Assembly (NCBI GenBank): GCA_022457065.1
Contig: JAJGBQ010000002.1
Span: 2,542,001 to 2,606,000, forward strand
DNA: 64,000 nt
From: Curvularia sp. ZM96
Lineage: Eukaryota; Ascomycota; Dothideomycetes; Pleosporales; Pleosporaceae
Direction of reading: 5' to 3'
The notes under the pieces are model-generated. The model was not told the origin of the DNA. It made no database searches and saw only the letters and a program-made list of their open reading frames with translations. Shown here piece by piece: positions 44,464 to 56,057 of the stretch (positions are counted from its first letter, which is position 1; every line of letters starts with the position of its first letter). Position numbers and translations under genes: made by a program.

Positions 44464-46139
44464 ATGGATACACTACCTTCCTCCTACCGGCTGCTCACAG
44501 CGCTCCCCTCACGGTTATGCGCCCGGCGACCTATTCCTCCACAATTACGAGCCGCACGGAATCTGCCACCACGATGGCGGCTCACAGGTCAACTGCGATG
44601 TATCAGTGAACGTGCGCCAACAATTGATCGCTCGAAATCGAAGCTCTTCAAAGATGCAGACGAGGCAGTGGCAGACATACAACCTGGTTCCACAGTTCTG
44701 AGCGCCGGATTTGGGCTGTGTGGTGTTGCGGATACGCTGATTGCAGCAATGAAGAAGCGAGGGCCTCAGTCGTTACATTCACTGACAGCTGTTTCGAACA
44801 ATGCTGGTATTGAAGACGTTGGGGGTCTGGCGCATCTTACAAAGAATGGGCAAGTCAAAAAGCTCATCATAAGCTTTCTGGGAAACAACAAGGCGCTTGA
44901 GAAGCAATACCTCAGCGGTGGCATCGAGATCGAGCTCTGTCCACAAGGTACACTTGCTGAGAGGATACGAGCTGGTGGTGCAGGTATCCCGGCCTTTTAC
45001 ACACCAACTGCTGTAAACACACTGCTACAAGACGGTCAAATTCCGGCCAAGTTTGACAAGGAAGGCAAGGCTGTAGGATATGGCCAGAAGCGCGAGGTTA
45101 GAGAGTTCAATGGCAAGAAGTTTCTCATGGAGACCGCATTGACAGGCGATGTTGCTATTATTCGCGCACACAAGGCCGATGAAGCCGGTAACTGTATCTT
45201 CAGGTAAGCATTGAGCGACTCGAATGCGCAGAGGTTTACTAAGACATGATCAGATACACTACGAAGGCTTTCGGGCCTATAATGGCCAAAGCTGCGCGTC
45301 TCACGATTGTCGAAGCCGAAGAGATAGTTCCTATCGGCACCTTTGACGCCAACGACATCGACCTCCCTGGTATCTTTGTCGACCGCATTGTACCAGCTAC
45401 TGCACCCAAGAACATCGAGATCAAGAAGGTTCGGAAGCCTTCTGCTTCGACAGATGCTTCATCAAAGAACGAAGCTGCTGAACGTCGCGATCGCATAGCC
45501 CGTCGCGCGGCAAAGGAGCTCAAGCACGGATACTATGTAAACCTAGGTGTCGGCATCCCAACGGCAGCGGCTTCTTTTGTGCCCGATGGCGTCAAAGTGT
45601 GGCTGCAATCCGAGAACGGTATCCTAGGCATGGGCCCATACCCCACGGAAGAAGAAATAGACCCAGACATCATCAACGCCGGCAAGGAGACCGTAACGCT
45701 CCTGCCTGGAGCCTCAACCTTTGACAGCGCTGAGTCGTTTGGCATGATCCGCGGCGGCCACGTCGACGTATCCATTCTCGGTGCTCTACAAGTTAGTGCC
45801 TCGGGTGACCTCGCAAACTACATGGTTCCTGGGAAGGTATTCAAGGGCATGGGCGGCGCCATGGATCTCGTCAGCAACCCTGATGCCACAAAGGTGGTTG
45901 TTGCGACCGAGCATGTAGCAAAGGATGGGTCGAGCAAGATTGTTCAGGAGTGCAAGCTCCCCTTGACCGGAGCAAAGTGCGTGAGCACCATTATCACGGA
46001 CATGTGTGTCTTTGAGGTGAACAGGAAACATGGGACTTTGACGCTTACGGAAGTGGCGCCGGGAGTTAGTGTGGACGATGTCAGGGCAAAGACAGATGCG
46101 AAGTTTGAGGTTGCCAGTGATGTTAAGACGATGGAGTAG
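44464..46139 (+). CDS. Succinyl-CoA:3-ketoacid CoA transferase, mitochondrial
   Basis: Exons 44464-45203 and 45254-46139, giving 541 aa. An Arg-rich presequence (about 1-45, [20 protein letters not shown]) should send it to mitochondria. The alpha-type CoA-transferase half starts at [19 protein letters not shown] with [12 protein letters not shown] and [12 protein letters not shown]. The linker is Lys/Ser-rich ([15 protein letters not shown]). The beta half has [31 protein letters not shown] and the catalytic SENG motif with Glu367 ([15 protein letters not shown]). It moves CoA between succinyl-CoA and acetoacetate for ketone-body and acetoacetyl-CoA use. Length is close to human OXCT1 (520 aa). 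The intron is 50 nt with an ordinary GTAAGC donor. Confidence 0.95.
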
Positions 46140-47373
46140 TGTGTAAATTTTGTTTATTTTGTTGCCTAGACATAGCATTGCGTAGAGAGTACCGCAATAC
46201 CATATTTACCGCTTGTTTTATCCCGAATCTAGGCCAAAACATGCTGCATGGCTCTCTGTGTAGCGTTACAAATCGCAATTCTTTGCTGTACTACTCGCTC
46301 TGCATATCCAGTTCGCGTTGCACAACATTATCGACCCGGTTAGTTTTGAATCCTCGCCCTCCGCGAGACTGGGATATCTTCGGGCAGTACTCCGTACAAG
46401 AGTACGCCTTGTGCTGCTCTCTTCAGCTAATACTCATATCAAGCTGTAAAAAAATCCCCCCATTTATCACGCGATAAAATATTATAGTCACGAAACATTT
46501 CTCTTTCTTCCTCTGCGAACTACGAGCTGTCACAGCTCCGTCCCGTCCATGGTACATCCAGACGCGAACGCAGAACGCTCGGACGCGCCCACTCTTTTGT
46601 CCCGCGGCAAAGGGGCTGACAGGCTGGCCAAGCTGGCCAAGCGGGGGACAAGCAAAAGGCTTCGCATAGCTTGGTATACCACGTCTGCCCAGACTTTAAC
46701 AGCAGAAAAGCTTCTTCTGTGCCCATTTCTCTAAGAATTATATACACCAGATGAACAAAAGAATGAGCACTTGAAAACCTCCCCGCCCTCCGCTTGTTTA
46801 CGCCCATCTGTCGTCACCGCTTCGGCTGCAAAAGAATGCCCGGAGGATGGGGCATCTCAGTGTCGCACTCGCGGGCGCCACGCTTACCGCTAATCTTTTT
46901 TCAGGTGGCCGATCAACTCGTCCTGGGGTATCCGGTTATCGCTCTTGTTTCCAGCACGAGTCCGGACTTGACTTCCCTGCCCCCGGCCAATCAAGCGTTG
47001 TGACTAGTATCCGAGCCTGTCCGTTAAATGGGCTAACTCACGCACACCCCGTGGGGTCGGGAGGGGCGCGGGCGGCTGCCTGAGGAATGGCCGAGGCGGC
47101 GTAATGTGGTAGTGGTCGTACAAAGCTGGTGGCTAGGCTCTGCTTGTTTTGGCTGCGGGGGCCCGGGCTGATAGGATAAAAGAAGGAATGTTACGCGCAT
47201 TTTAAACTTCCTCTTCTTCTTTCTTGTGCGTTTCTTGCTTCTTTGGTCTGAGGGCTGTCGACTTTTACTGCTTTCTGTGACCCTGTTCGCTGATTCCTCC
47301 GCCTGGGACCAACACGACTGCTGCTGGGCAGTAAGTGAGTTAGTGCGCGGGATAACGACCGGCCTGCTACGGA
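46140..47373. other. Spacer before the MFS permease
   Basis: 1.2 kb; includes 3' untranslated sequence and a promoter with a pyrimidine-rich stretch around 47200-47240 just before the next gene. No other gene was seen. Confidence 0.45.
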
Positions 47374-49075
47374 ATGAGTGTGGAAAAGATGCAAGAAGAG
47401 AAGCTTGAGCGGCGGAGTGGGAGTGAGCAGTTGGAGGATGGGATTGTGGAGGATGCCCAGGCGACGAAGAAGTTGCTGCTGAAGATGGATTTTCGGTACG
47501 TATTTTCTTCGGTTTTTGGTTTTCGGTTTTTGCTTCAAGAGCTGACGTTTATTCATTTCACTAGCATCCTTCCGATTCTTGCGCTGCTCTTCCTGTGTTC
47601 ATTCATCGACCGCACAAACGTCGGTAACGTAAAGATTCTTGGCCTAGAAAAGGATCTCGGTCTTACGGACCACGAATATGCCATTGGACTCTGTGTCTTT
47701 TACGCTACGTATATTGCGAGGTGAGTTTTGGGTCGCGATAGACGTAACGGTTGAGCCAAAGACTGATCGAATTGTGCAGTGAACTTCCGTCCAATCTGGT
47801 ACTGAAGAAAGTATCACCGAAGATATGGCTGCCCTTGTTGACTGCAGTCTGGGGCATCCTCACCATGTGTCTAGGCTTTGTAACGAGTTTTGCGTCCTTC
47901 GCCACTGTTCGCGCGCTGCTCGGTGTTGCAGAGGGTGGGTTGCTGCCCGGAATGGTAAGATACCGTCAGCATGTATAATCTGAATTTTACTAATTTCTTA
48001 CTAGGTGCTGTATCTGTCGCACTTCTACCGACGCCAGGAGCTTGCCCTACGTATTGGTATCTTCTACACTGCCGCCTCGCTCTCCGGTGCTTTCGGGGGA
48101 CTACTCGCTCGAGGTCTCAATGCCATTGGCACCGCGGGAGGACTCAAAGGATGGCGTTGGATCCTGATCATTGAGGGATTGATTACAGTGGCCGTCGGTG
48201 CATGCGCCGCGATATTCCTTCCAAACTCTATCGAGTCAGCCCGTTTTTTCACTCCCACCGAAAAAGCTCATGCCCGCTCCCGACTAGGCGAGAAATCCGC
48301 AACCCACGAGCGTTTCGACTGGGCCGAGATCCGACGCGGTGTTTTCAACCTGCAGGTCTGGTTAACAGCCACGGCCTACTTTTCCATTCTCTCCGGTCTC
48401 TACTCCTTCGGTCTCTTCCTACCCACCATCATCAACAACGGATTCGCCAAGGACCCGAACAAGGCTCAGCTATGGACCGTAATTCCTTACGCCGTGGCAT
48501 CCGTTGTCACCGTCATCGTTGCCATTCTTTCTGATCGCCTCGCCCTGCGTGGCCCAGTCATGCTGTGTACCCTCCCCATCGCCATCGTCGGATATGGAGT
48601 CATCAGCCAATCAACGAATCCAAAGGTGCAATACGGCATGACATTCCTCATGGCAACGGGCATGTACGCCTCTGTCCCTTGCATTCTCTCCTGGAACAGC
48701 AACAATTCTGCAGGCCATTATAAGCGCGCAACGACTTCGGCGCTGCAGCTCGCTATTGCGAATGCAGGTGGTTTTGTAGCCAGCTTTACGTATCAGAAGA
48801 GCGAAAAGCCGCATTTCCACAAGAGTCATAAAATCATGCTAGGTTTGCTTTGCGCGGCTTGGGTATTGTAAGTTTTTTTTCTTCTATGCCTTTCCGCTTG
48901 CCTAGGCGAGCAATTGATGTATACTCGTTGAATAGTGGCTAACGATTCATGTCATAGGATCGCCGCAAACGTCGCATGGGTATGGAAGATCAACAGGGAT
49001 AAAGCGAGCGGCAAGTACGCGGAATTCGAGGGCAAGGGAGACGACAGAGACCCCAACTTCAAGATGGTCATGTAA
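47374..49075 (+). CDS. MFS permease of the allantoate/anion:cation symporter family
   Basis: Five exons: 47374-47495, 47565-47720, 47780-47954, 48005-48867 and 48958-49075, giving 477 aa. The cytosolic N-terminus is acidic and Glu/Lys-rich (about 35 aa). The first helix leads to CSFIDRTNVGNVKILGLEKD, the typical start of the Dal5-like family. Then come YAIGLCVFYATYIASELPSN, the loop GVAEGGLLPGM, SHFYRRQELALRIG and the second-half helices. The short C-terminal tail is hydrophilic (GKGDDRDPNFKM). Such carriers import organic anions such as allantoate, nicotinate or related vitamins with protons. The exact substrate cannot be read. The intron number (four) and phases are consistent throughout. 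Confidence 0.92.
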
Positions 49076-52000
49076 TGTTATTTGTTGTTATGATCAGCTT
49101 TTACGTATTAAGTCGCTTGAGAATAGAGTACTCTTTACTGACACCTGGAAATATTTGCTTCCCTCAAAGCTCGAAGAAAATTAAGCTTTTTGGACAAACT
49201 CTATCAGCCCCTGCGTATTTAAACTCTCTCAGCTCTTTCAGCCCCCATATTTCAACTCACTCAGCCCCTTCAGCTCGCTGCGTCTAAGCACGCAGCTCGG
49301 ATTGGATACGAATGTGGGTAATTATTGCGTCACTGTTACATGTCCAATTGTTGTGGCGTTGCACGCTAAAGCCACTGTCACGGGAGAGGCGGAGAGAATG
49401 CCAAGTCCTTGCGACGCAACGAAACTAGCCTCGACACATAGGAGTATTGCGTCGTTGGCTAGTATTGCACGGGCAACATTTGCTAAAGAAGCCGGTCGTG
49501 TTTACAATTGGGAGAGGTAGGTTTGGGTATTAGAGTTTTGCAATCTTGCGTCTCAGTTCACCCGTATGATTCCTTTTTCAGACTTTGATTGCTCCTCAAG
49601 ACGATAAAGAACTATAACAGTCGATTCTTGGTACAACAAGAGAGTAGGAGGGTGCTGAGGGTGGGAGTTGAAAAGGTATGATATTTGGAGAACATACCTC
49701 GTTCGCCCGACATCCAATTGAGAAACTCAAGATCACAATGGGCAATGGCGAAGCGCGTGGGGTTTGCTCCAAAGTATAAGAATCTACCAGCATACCCTTT
49801 GTGGGTCTCCTCGACGGCCAAATCCTCTAAAAGGGTCCTCCCAGGGCTATCCAGGCAACAGTTCGCAGCGGACGAACCCCTTGACCAGCCTCTCCCTCAA
49901 CACACGCACGTACCCCATCTGCACTCGAGTCACAGCCACGACGAGTAGTTGATCAACCGTGCATGCATGTTGAGTCGAGGTTATTTTCCTCTTACAACAC
50001 GTACTCAACAGGGTCCCCTATTACTCAGAAACTAGCTCCCGCAACGGCTACCCATCAGTACGGCACCAGGGACTTCTCAATGCACGAAATGTGCTCATAC
50101 GTACCCCACACGTGTTCGGTGTCCGATGGAGCGTACAAGGTTCTCATGTGAGGCGGACGTTGAAGTACAGCGGGTATGCACATATGGCGAAGGCTAACTG
50201 CACCCGCTGCAAGACCCAACTGGGGAGATAACTCAGGGTCCTTTGGTGTTGATGCCTCTAGGTGACTTACGTTTACTCCTGTTTGAGGCTTTCAGGGAGC
50301 GGCGGGAGAGGCATTGACCATGGGGGGGAAGGCTGGTACTGAACCTGAGCGAGGCACTAGGGAGCGTACCTAGCCCTACCATCTCCATGCAAAGGAGACG
50401 ATCTTCCACATGGCCTCTGTCTCACCAGCCTAGCCGAAGCAGTGGTTTCTTAGGAGAAGATTCAACCCCTAGGTGAGGCGATAGGCTGTGTCGGCTTTCG
50501 TCATCCACGCGTTCACAGGCGCTTGTTGAGATACCCTGCCATCGATCTCGGAAACTGCGCTTGCTTGGTGGTACGGAAGAGCCCGTGTATTGCATAAGAC
50601 GCAGGAACGGGAGCGAAGTTTGAATTCACTTGTTGATCGTCACTGACTGGGAATGTAGTGAGGCGATTGCCTGTGGAAGTGACAACCACCATACACGACC
50701 ACACCATAAGGGTTTTGGAGGCTGGACGACATTGGTCTGTTCACCATGGAGATTCAACCCGATGGTGCAGTCTAAGGGACATCGAAATCTATGATGTACC
50801 TTTCTTGCCTGGTTCCATCCCTTTGTTGTTTCTGGAGACACCGTGAAAGCAGCAGCGAAATGCCCCTAGTTGGTTCGAGCGGGTTACTGTCCATCCGCAC
50901 AATTGCCAGATACCAAAAATGAACAAGCCGATAGCCGCGTCAGGAACCCTTGATCGGCAGGGTTGGTATGCATAGCCAGAGTCGTGCGTCTTAGCCTCGG
51001 AGCTTTTGTCTGATATCGACAGTGTTCAGGATCAAGCGTGATGCAGATAAGCACAATGCTCTGACAGATACTTTGCATTAGCTGCGTCTAAATGCAGCAT
51101 CCTCGGTTACAACGGCGTGGTGGCGTTTGACTTTGTTTTTTTGGTGTTTGTTGGTCGGCGAAACCAAGCCACTTCGCTTGAGGCTAGGCAGACTGTGGAG
51201 CTCAGCATGGAATGCTACTGGTGCTTGTTGTTCTCTTGGCTGGGTTGAGCTGACTGTGTAGCACAAAAATAGACGACCATCGAAGACTACTGCTACGTCA
51301 GTCAGCCCATTCTCGAACACTGCTGCGCACAGTCAAAGAACGGTGAGCATGACGAAAGGGCTTGTCTGGCATCTGGCGGCGTGAGATGCTAGGCCGCGAG
51401 CTGAGAGCTGATCTTTGCTGGGGCATGCAAGTAAGCAGACGCACCTTGCCTCTCCAAATATTGTGGCACGCTTCGCTGTCACGTTTGGATCCACCGGGGC
51501 GTCTCGTTAGGGAGGTACCAGATCTTAAACAGTACTGTTGAATATTTGTTTTATGCAAGGAATTCTTTGCATGGCGCGAAAGTTTTTGTGAGGAATCGCC
51601 CGCGAATCCTCACCGGTAGGGTGGCGTCACCAAGGCGTTGCAGCCCTACCGTCCAAGATCGCTCGATTCTACACTGACAATACCCTCTTTTGAAAGTCGT
51701 ATAGCCGTTCTGATCTGCCGCTCTGCCGTGGCAAGATGCAAATACTAGGAGATAGATCGACAACTGCAAAAATGTAGCCGGATGTACCTACAGTAGCTCC
51801 AGCACCCAGCACATCTCTGACGCATATCGATAGTCTGTCTTTGGTGCGAAGCGTCATGGAAACACTGCAAATATCTTGAATCAGGCGACTGCAGATGGTC
51901 CAGATGCCAAATTGGGCTTGATGCTAAGGCTGCTGGCGCTCCCAGAGGTCAGGACTAGGATGAGGTGGTGTCGTGGTCGGAACAGATGTTCGGGACCCCT

Positions 52001-52852
52001 CTTGAAAGTCCGAGACGCGCCCCAAATAGGGACTGGCGTCAGCGCAAGTGGGCGCCTCGCTTGCGCTTCTTGAGATAGTGCTACTCGCTCGAGAGATATT
52101 CAAGCTTTCCAAGCCGCAACACACGACTCTCGACCCCATGGAGCGTCCGACCCGCGGCTGACCTTAGTGCCATCCATCTGCGCCTTGTATCGACATGTCA
52201 GCCTAAGTTCTTAGACACCCCGCTTTATGCATGATCCGGGCACCACTCCTACCTGCAGCTGCTCCACAGCCTACTCGAGTGGCTTCGCCAACATACACAG
52301 CTCAGCGATGCTAACAGTTCGGCCCACTAGCTACCCAATTTTTCTTAATCAAAGGTGGGAGCCTGCGTCGGCATGTCTAGCTGCCTTTGGTCGTGCAACG
52401 CAGGAATGCCGGCAATCCACTCTATCTCGACCATTAGGAATTCTCCGCTCGTCAGCCTAGGGCTGATATGCACCTGTCTCCTCTTACGCTGATTTTCTTG
52501 GCATGGTGGTCATACTCAGCTTCTATACCGTTTGTGTGCTACAGGCCGTCCTGATGGCGATCCAGGGGACTACCGCCGGCCGTGTCTACACTCTCCATGG
52601 AGGGACCATGTCAACGGCTAGTGGTGGAAACTCTCTACTACTAATAGACAATGTTGTCTAGGGCATTTGCTTGGCCCACTAATGGGAACAGGGCCAGAGT
52701 CAGGCTGAGATTATATTAGTTGTACCACCCATTCTCTGCCTATCCAGCCAGCCCACGCTTTTCTTTGTACACCAAAATCTTAGATAGATCTTCACTCTTT
52801 GGCTCTATCTTTAGGTTTCTGGCCCCTCGCTCTTGTGTTTCCATAATTCATC
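49076..52852. other. Gene-poor spacer (3.8 kb) upstream of the laccase
   Basis: No confident gene. The stretch 49206-49275 repeats short CTCAGCCCC / CTTTCAGC phrases, and a small hairpin (GCTGCGT ... ACGCAGC) lies near 49277-49296. The last few hundred bases hold the laccase promoter. Short ORFs elsewhere look random. Confidence 0.4.
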
Positions 52853-54947
52853 ATGGTCTTTTCAATCCCGAGGGCGATAACCGCCTTTGGACTTCTGTTG
52901 CCTACTGTCACCTCTGTTGCCCTGACCTATGAAGAACGCACACCGAAAACACCTCCCGTCCCTTGGAAAGACACTGGACTCTTCTCTGGACGTGTCAGCC
53001 GATCGGGATATCCAACTGCTTGCAACAATGGTCCACAATCAAGAGATTGTTGGTATGATGACTTCAACATCGACACTGACATGGACCTCGAGTGGCCGGA
53101 CACGGGCAAGACAGTCAAATACCACCTGACTATCACAAACACTACGGGCGCTCCGGACGGGTTTGAGAGACCGATGTTGTTGATTAACGGTCAATATCCT
53201 GGGCCAGTAAGTGTCTTGCAAATCATATCAATATTTCTCTTCTAATGAAATGTAGACTATCCTCGCTGATTGGGGAGATAACTTGGAGATTACTGTCACC
53301 AACAACCTGGAGAACAACGGCACAGGTATTCATTGGCATGGTTTGCGACAACTCGGATCAAACGAGCAAGATGGAGTGAACGGCATCACTGAGTGCCCAA
53401 TCGCGCCTGGCGACACCAAGGTCTACAAGTTCAAAGCCACGCAATTTGGCACTACCGTGAGTATCCCAGACTGTGTAATATTTGAATGCACACGGCTGAC
53501 CATCGAAGTGGTATCACTCGCACTACTCCGTCCAGTATGGCGACGGCATTGTAGGACCATTGATCATCAGAGGACCTTCAACAGCAAACTGGGATATTGA
53601 TCTTGGTGCTTTCCCAATGACCGACTGGTTCCATGCGACCACTTTCACTGTCAACGCTGCAGCCGTTCATGCAAGAGGTCCTCCAACTGCGGACAACGTT
53701 CTCGTCAACGGTTCCATGACCTCGTCTTTTGGCGGAAAATACGCTGAAACAGTCCTAACCCCTGGAAAGGCCCACTTGTTGCGTCTGATGAACGTTGGAA
53801 TCAACAACTATCTCCATGTCGGTCTCGATGGGCACAAGTTCCAGGTTATTTCAGCCGACTTTACCCCCATTGAACCTTACTACACCGATAACTTGGTTAT
53901 TGCAGTCGGTAAGTTTACCCGAAGTTGTGTTCGCATGCATGCCCGTTTCTCCCAGCACAACATTGTGCTGTGCAACAACGACTAACCACGAGAATGCTGT
54001 CACGATAACCACCATGCATGAAGGTTTCACTAACAACATCGCCAGGTCAACGATATGAAGTCATTATTAATGCAACCGAGGCTGTTGGTAACTACTGGCT
54101 CCGCGTGGGTACTGGCGGTACCTGTGATGGCCCGAATGCCAATGCGGCAAACATCAGGAGTATCTTCCGATATGCTGGCGCTCCAACTATGCAGCCCAAC
54201 ACCACTGGTACCCTTCCATCGGGCTGCTACGATGAGACCGTTGTGCCCTACCGTAAAAAGACTGTTCCTCAGGATATGCCACAACTGCTGAGCGTGGGCT
54301 TCAACCCCAACTGGACCAGTGACGTGACACAAAATCAGGGCCTAGTTCAATGGCTTGTCAACGGCGACCCTATGAACATTGACCTTGAAGTCCCAACACT
54401 GCAGTCAGTCTTGGATAACAATGTCACCTACGGAAACAACCGCCACGTTTTTGCGGTCGATGAGTCACACGAGGTATGTTTTATCTTCTGCTTGGCATCA
54501 TTGTTCAGTAATTAACAAAGACTCTAGTGGCAATACTGGGTCATCCAACAGAACAACACCAACCCACCACTGCCTCACCCGATCCACCTTCACGGCCACG
54601 ACTTCTACGTCCTCGGACAGAAAGAAAATGCAGTCTGGAACGGCGACATTTCCACATTGAAGACCGACAACCCCATCCGTCGCGATACAGCCGACCTTCC
54701 CGCGAATGGCTACTTGGTCCTTGCTTTCGAGTCTGACAACCCGGGTGCATGGCTCATGCACTGCCACATTCCCTTCCATGTTGCTGCTGGTCTTGGTGTC
54801 CAGTTCCTGGAACGCGAGTCCGAGATCAAGGCCCAGGATGGATTTGCAGAGATGAAGCGAACCTGTGCAAACTGGAAGTCTTGGCGCTACCAGTTCCACC
54901 CCAATGGCATCTTGTTCCCCGGTGACTCTGGGCTGCGTCGTCGCTAA
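52853..54947 (+). CDS. Laccase (secreted ascomycete multicopper oxidase)
   Basis: Five exons: 52853-53206, 53256-53456, 53509-53908, 54046-54473 and 54528-54947, giving 600 aa. A signal peptide is likely (about residues 1-22, MVFSIPRAITAFGLLLPTVT). The four copper motifs are all present: HWHG (144-147), WYHSHYS (H188 and H190), HPIHLHGH (478-485) and HCHIPFH (539-545) with Leu550 in the type-1 axial position. Several N-x-S/T sites suggest glycosylation. The protein ends DSGLRRR; asco-laccases are often cut after DSGL, removing a short tail and activating the enzyme, and here only three Arg remain after it. Substrates would be phenols or melanin-type precursors, with O2 reduced to water. Intron 3 (53909-54045, 137 nt) is longest. 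Confidence 0.95.
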
Positions 54948-56057
54948 AGGCAAGGATAAAATATTTGCTTTTTTGTTATTGTTCTTTATTGTTTTAGACA
55001 AGTCAGTCTTGTTGAATTCGAGAGTCCCCAGTGATATCCCTCAATTCTCAGGTGGCTGTTGTTGATTGCATCATACTCATCATCATCATCATCATCATCT
55101 TCTTCTTCTCGGCGATCTTTGCCATTTTGCTTTCTTTCCTCATATGAATAAAATAGTAATAAGAGCTATAATGGAAAAAAGACTACGAACTCTTTTTCCA
55201 CAAGAGCGTCCAGTTCAACTATCTCCTCTGTGTGACATTAAACCCCGTCAACCCACCTGTCTGGCAGCCATGCGTCTTCCCTTCCGTCCCCTTTCCTCAC
55301 ACACCTCACACTTCTTCTCTCTCATGCCCCCTGACGCTACCCACCTAGTCTCAAGACCCTCTCCCACGTCCCGCTCCTGCACTGCATCGCGCCAACCACC
55401 CGCATTCCCTTGTGTCTCACCCGCATTACTTTGTTTTTGTCGCAGGTACACACTCCTCCCGATACTTGGTACACCAGCGGGCACCAACCAGTCCCACAAC
55501 CCACGGTCTCCATTACCCTTGCTTTAGCCTAACCAATCCACCAGCTAAGTCCCATGGTACTAGCCTACTACCCGTACCAGTTTTTTTTCTTTCCTTCGTG
55601 CTGCCAGCTGAACCCCGAAAGCGAAGTCGAATTTAAGTGGTGTTGATTCCTGGTACCTGACATGCTGCGTGCTCATCCCACTCCATATATCAGAACGAAT
55701 CAGTCTTTTGGCACATATCACTTATTCAGCAGGCACTGAGTACGCATTGTCCATTTAGAGTTTTTTTTTTGAACCGACGTATATATCTGATTTCAAATGG
55801 ATGTTGCATACACGGATAGTCTGGGAGCACCGAGCATTGGGAGACAGGGGAAAACTTGATTGTAAGGAAGAGGTTGGCTATGTACATATTGCCCAGCAGC
55901 TAAGGTGTAGAGAGTATGCGGAAAATTTCAGCAGGAAATGTCACCGATGCCACGGACTATCAATTATGATCAAATCGCTACAGATACAAAAAGCGCCATG
56001 TCGTAGTATTGCCGGATATTTGTAAACACGTACGAAAAGGAAATGCGTCTTACCAGG
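54948..56057. other. Convergent spacer with a CAT microsatellite
   Basis: 1.1 kb between the convergent laccase and Herp-like genes. It contains a CAT/CTT microsatellite (listed separately) and poly-T runs. No gene was seen. A GTAAGA immediately downstream of the stop of the minus-strand gene (about 56052) could be a 3' untranslated intron donor. Confidence 0.4.
55078..55109. repeat. CAT microsatellite followed by CTT repeats
   Basis: Seven CAT units are followed directly by a CTT run, in non-coding sequence about 130 bp downstream of the laccase stop. A simple-sequence locus. Confidence 0.9.
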
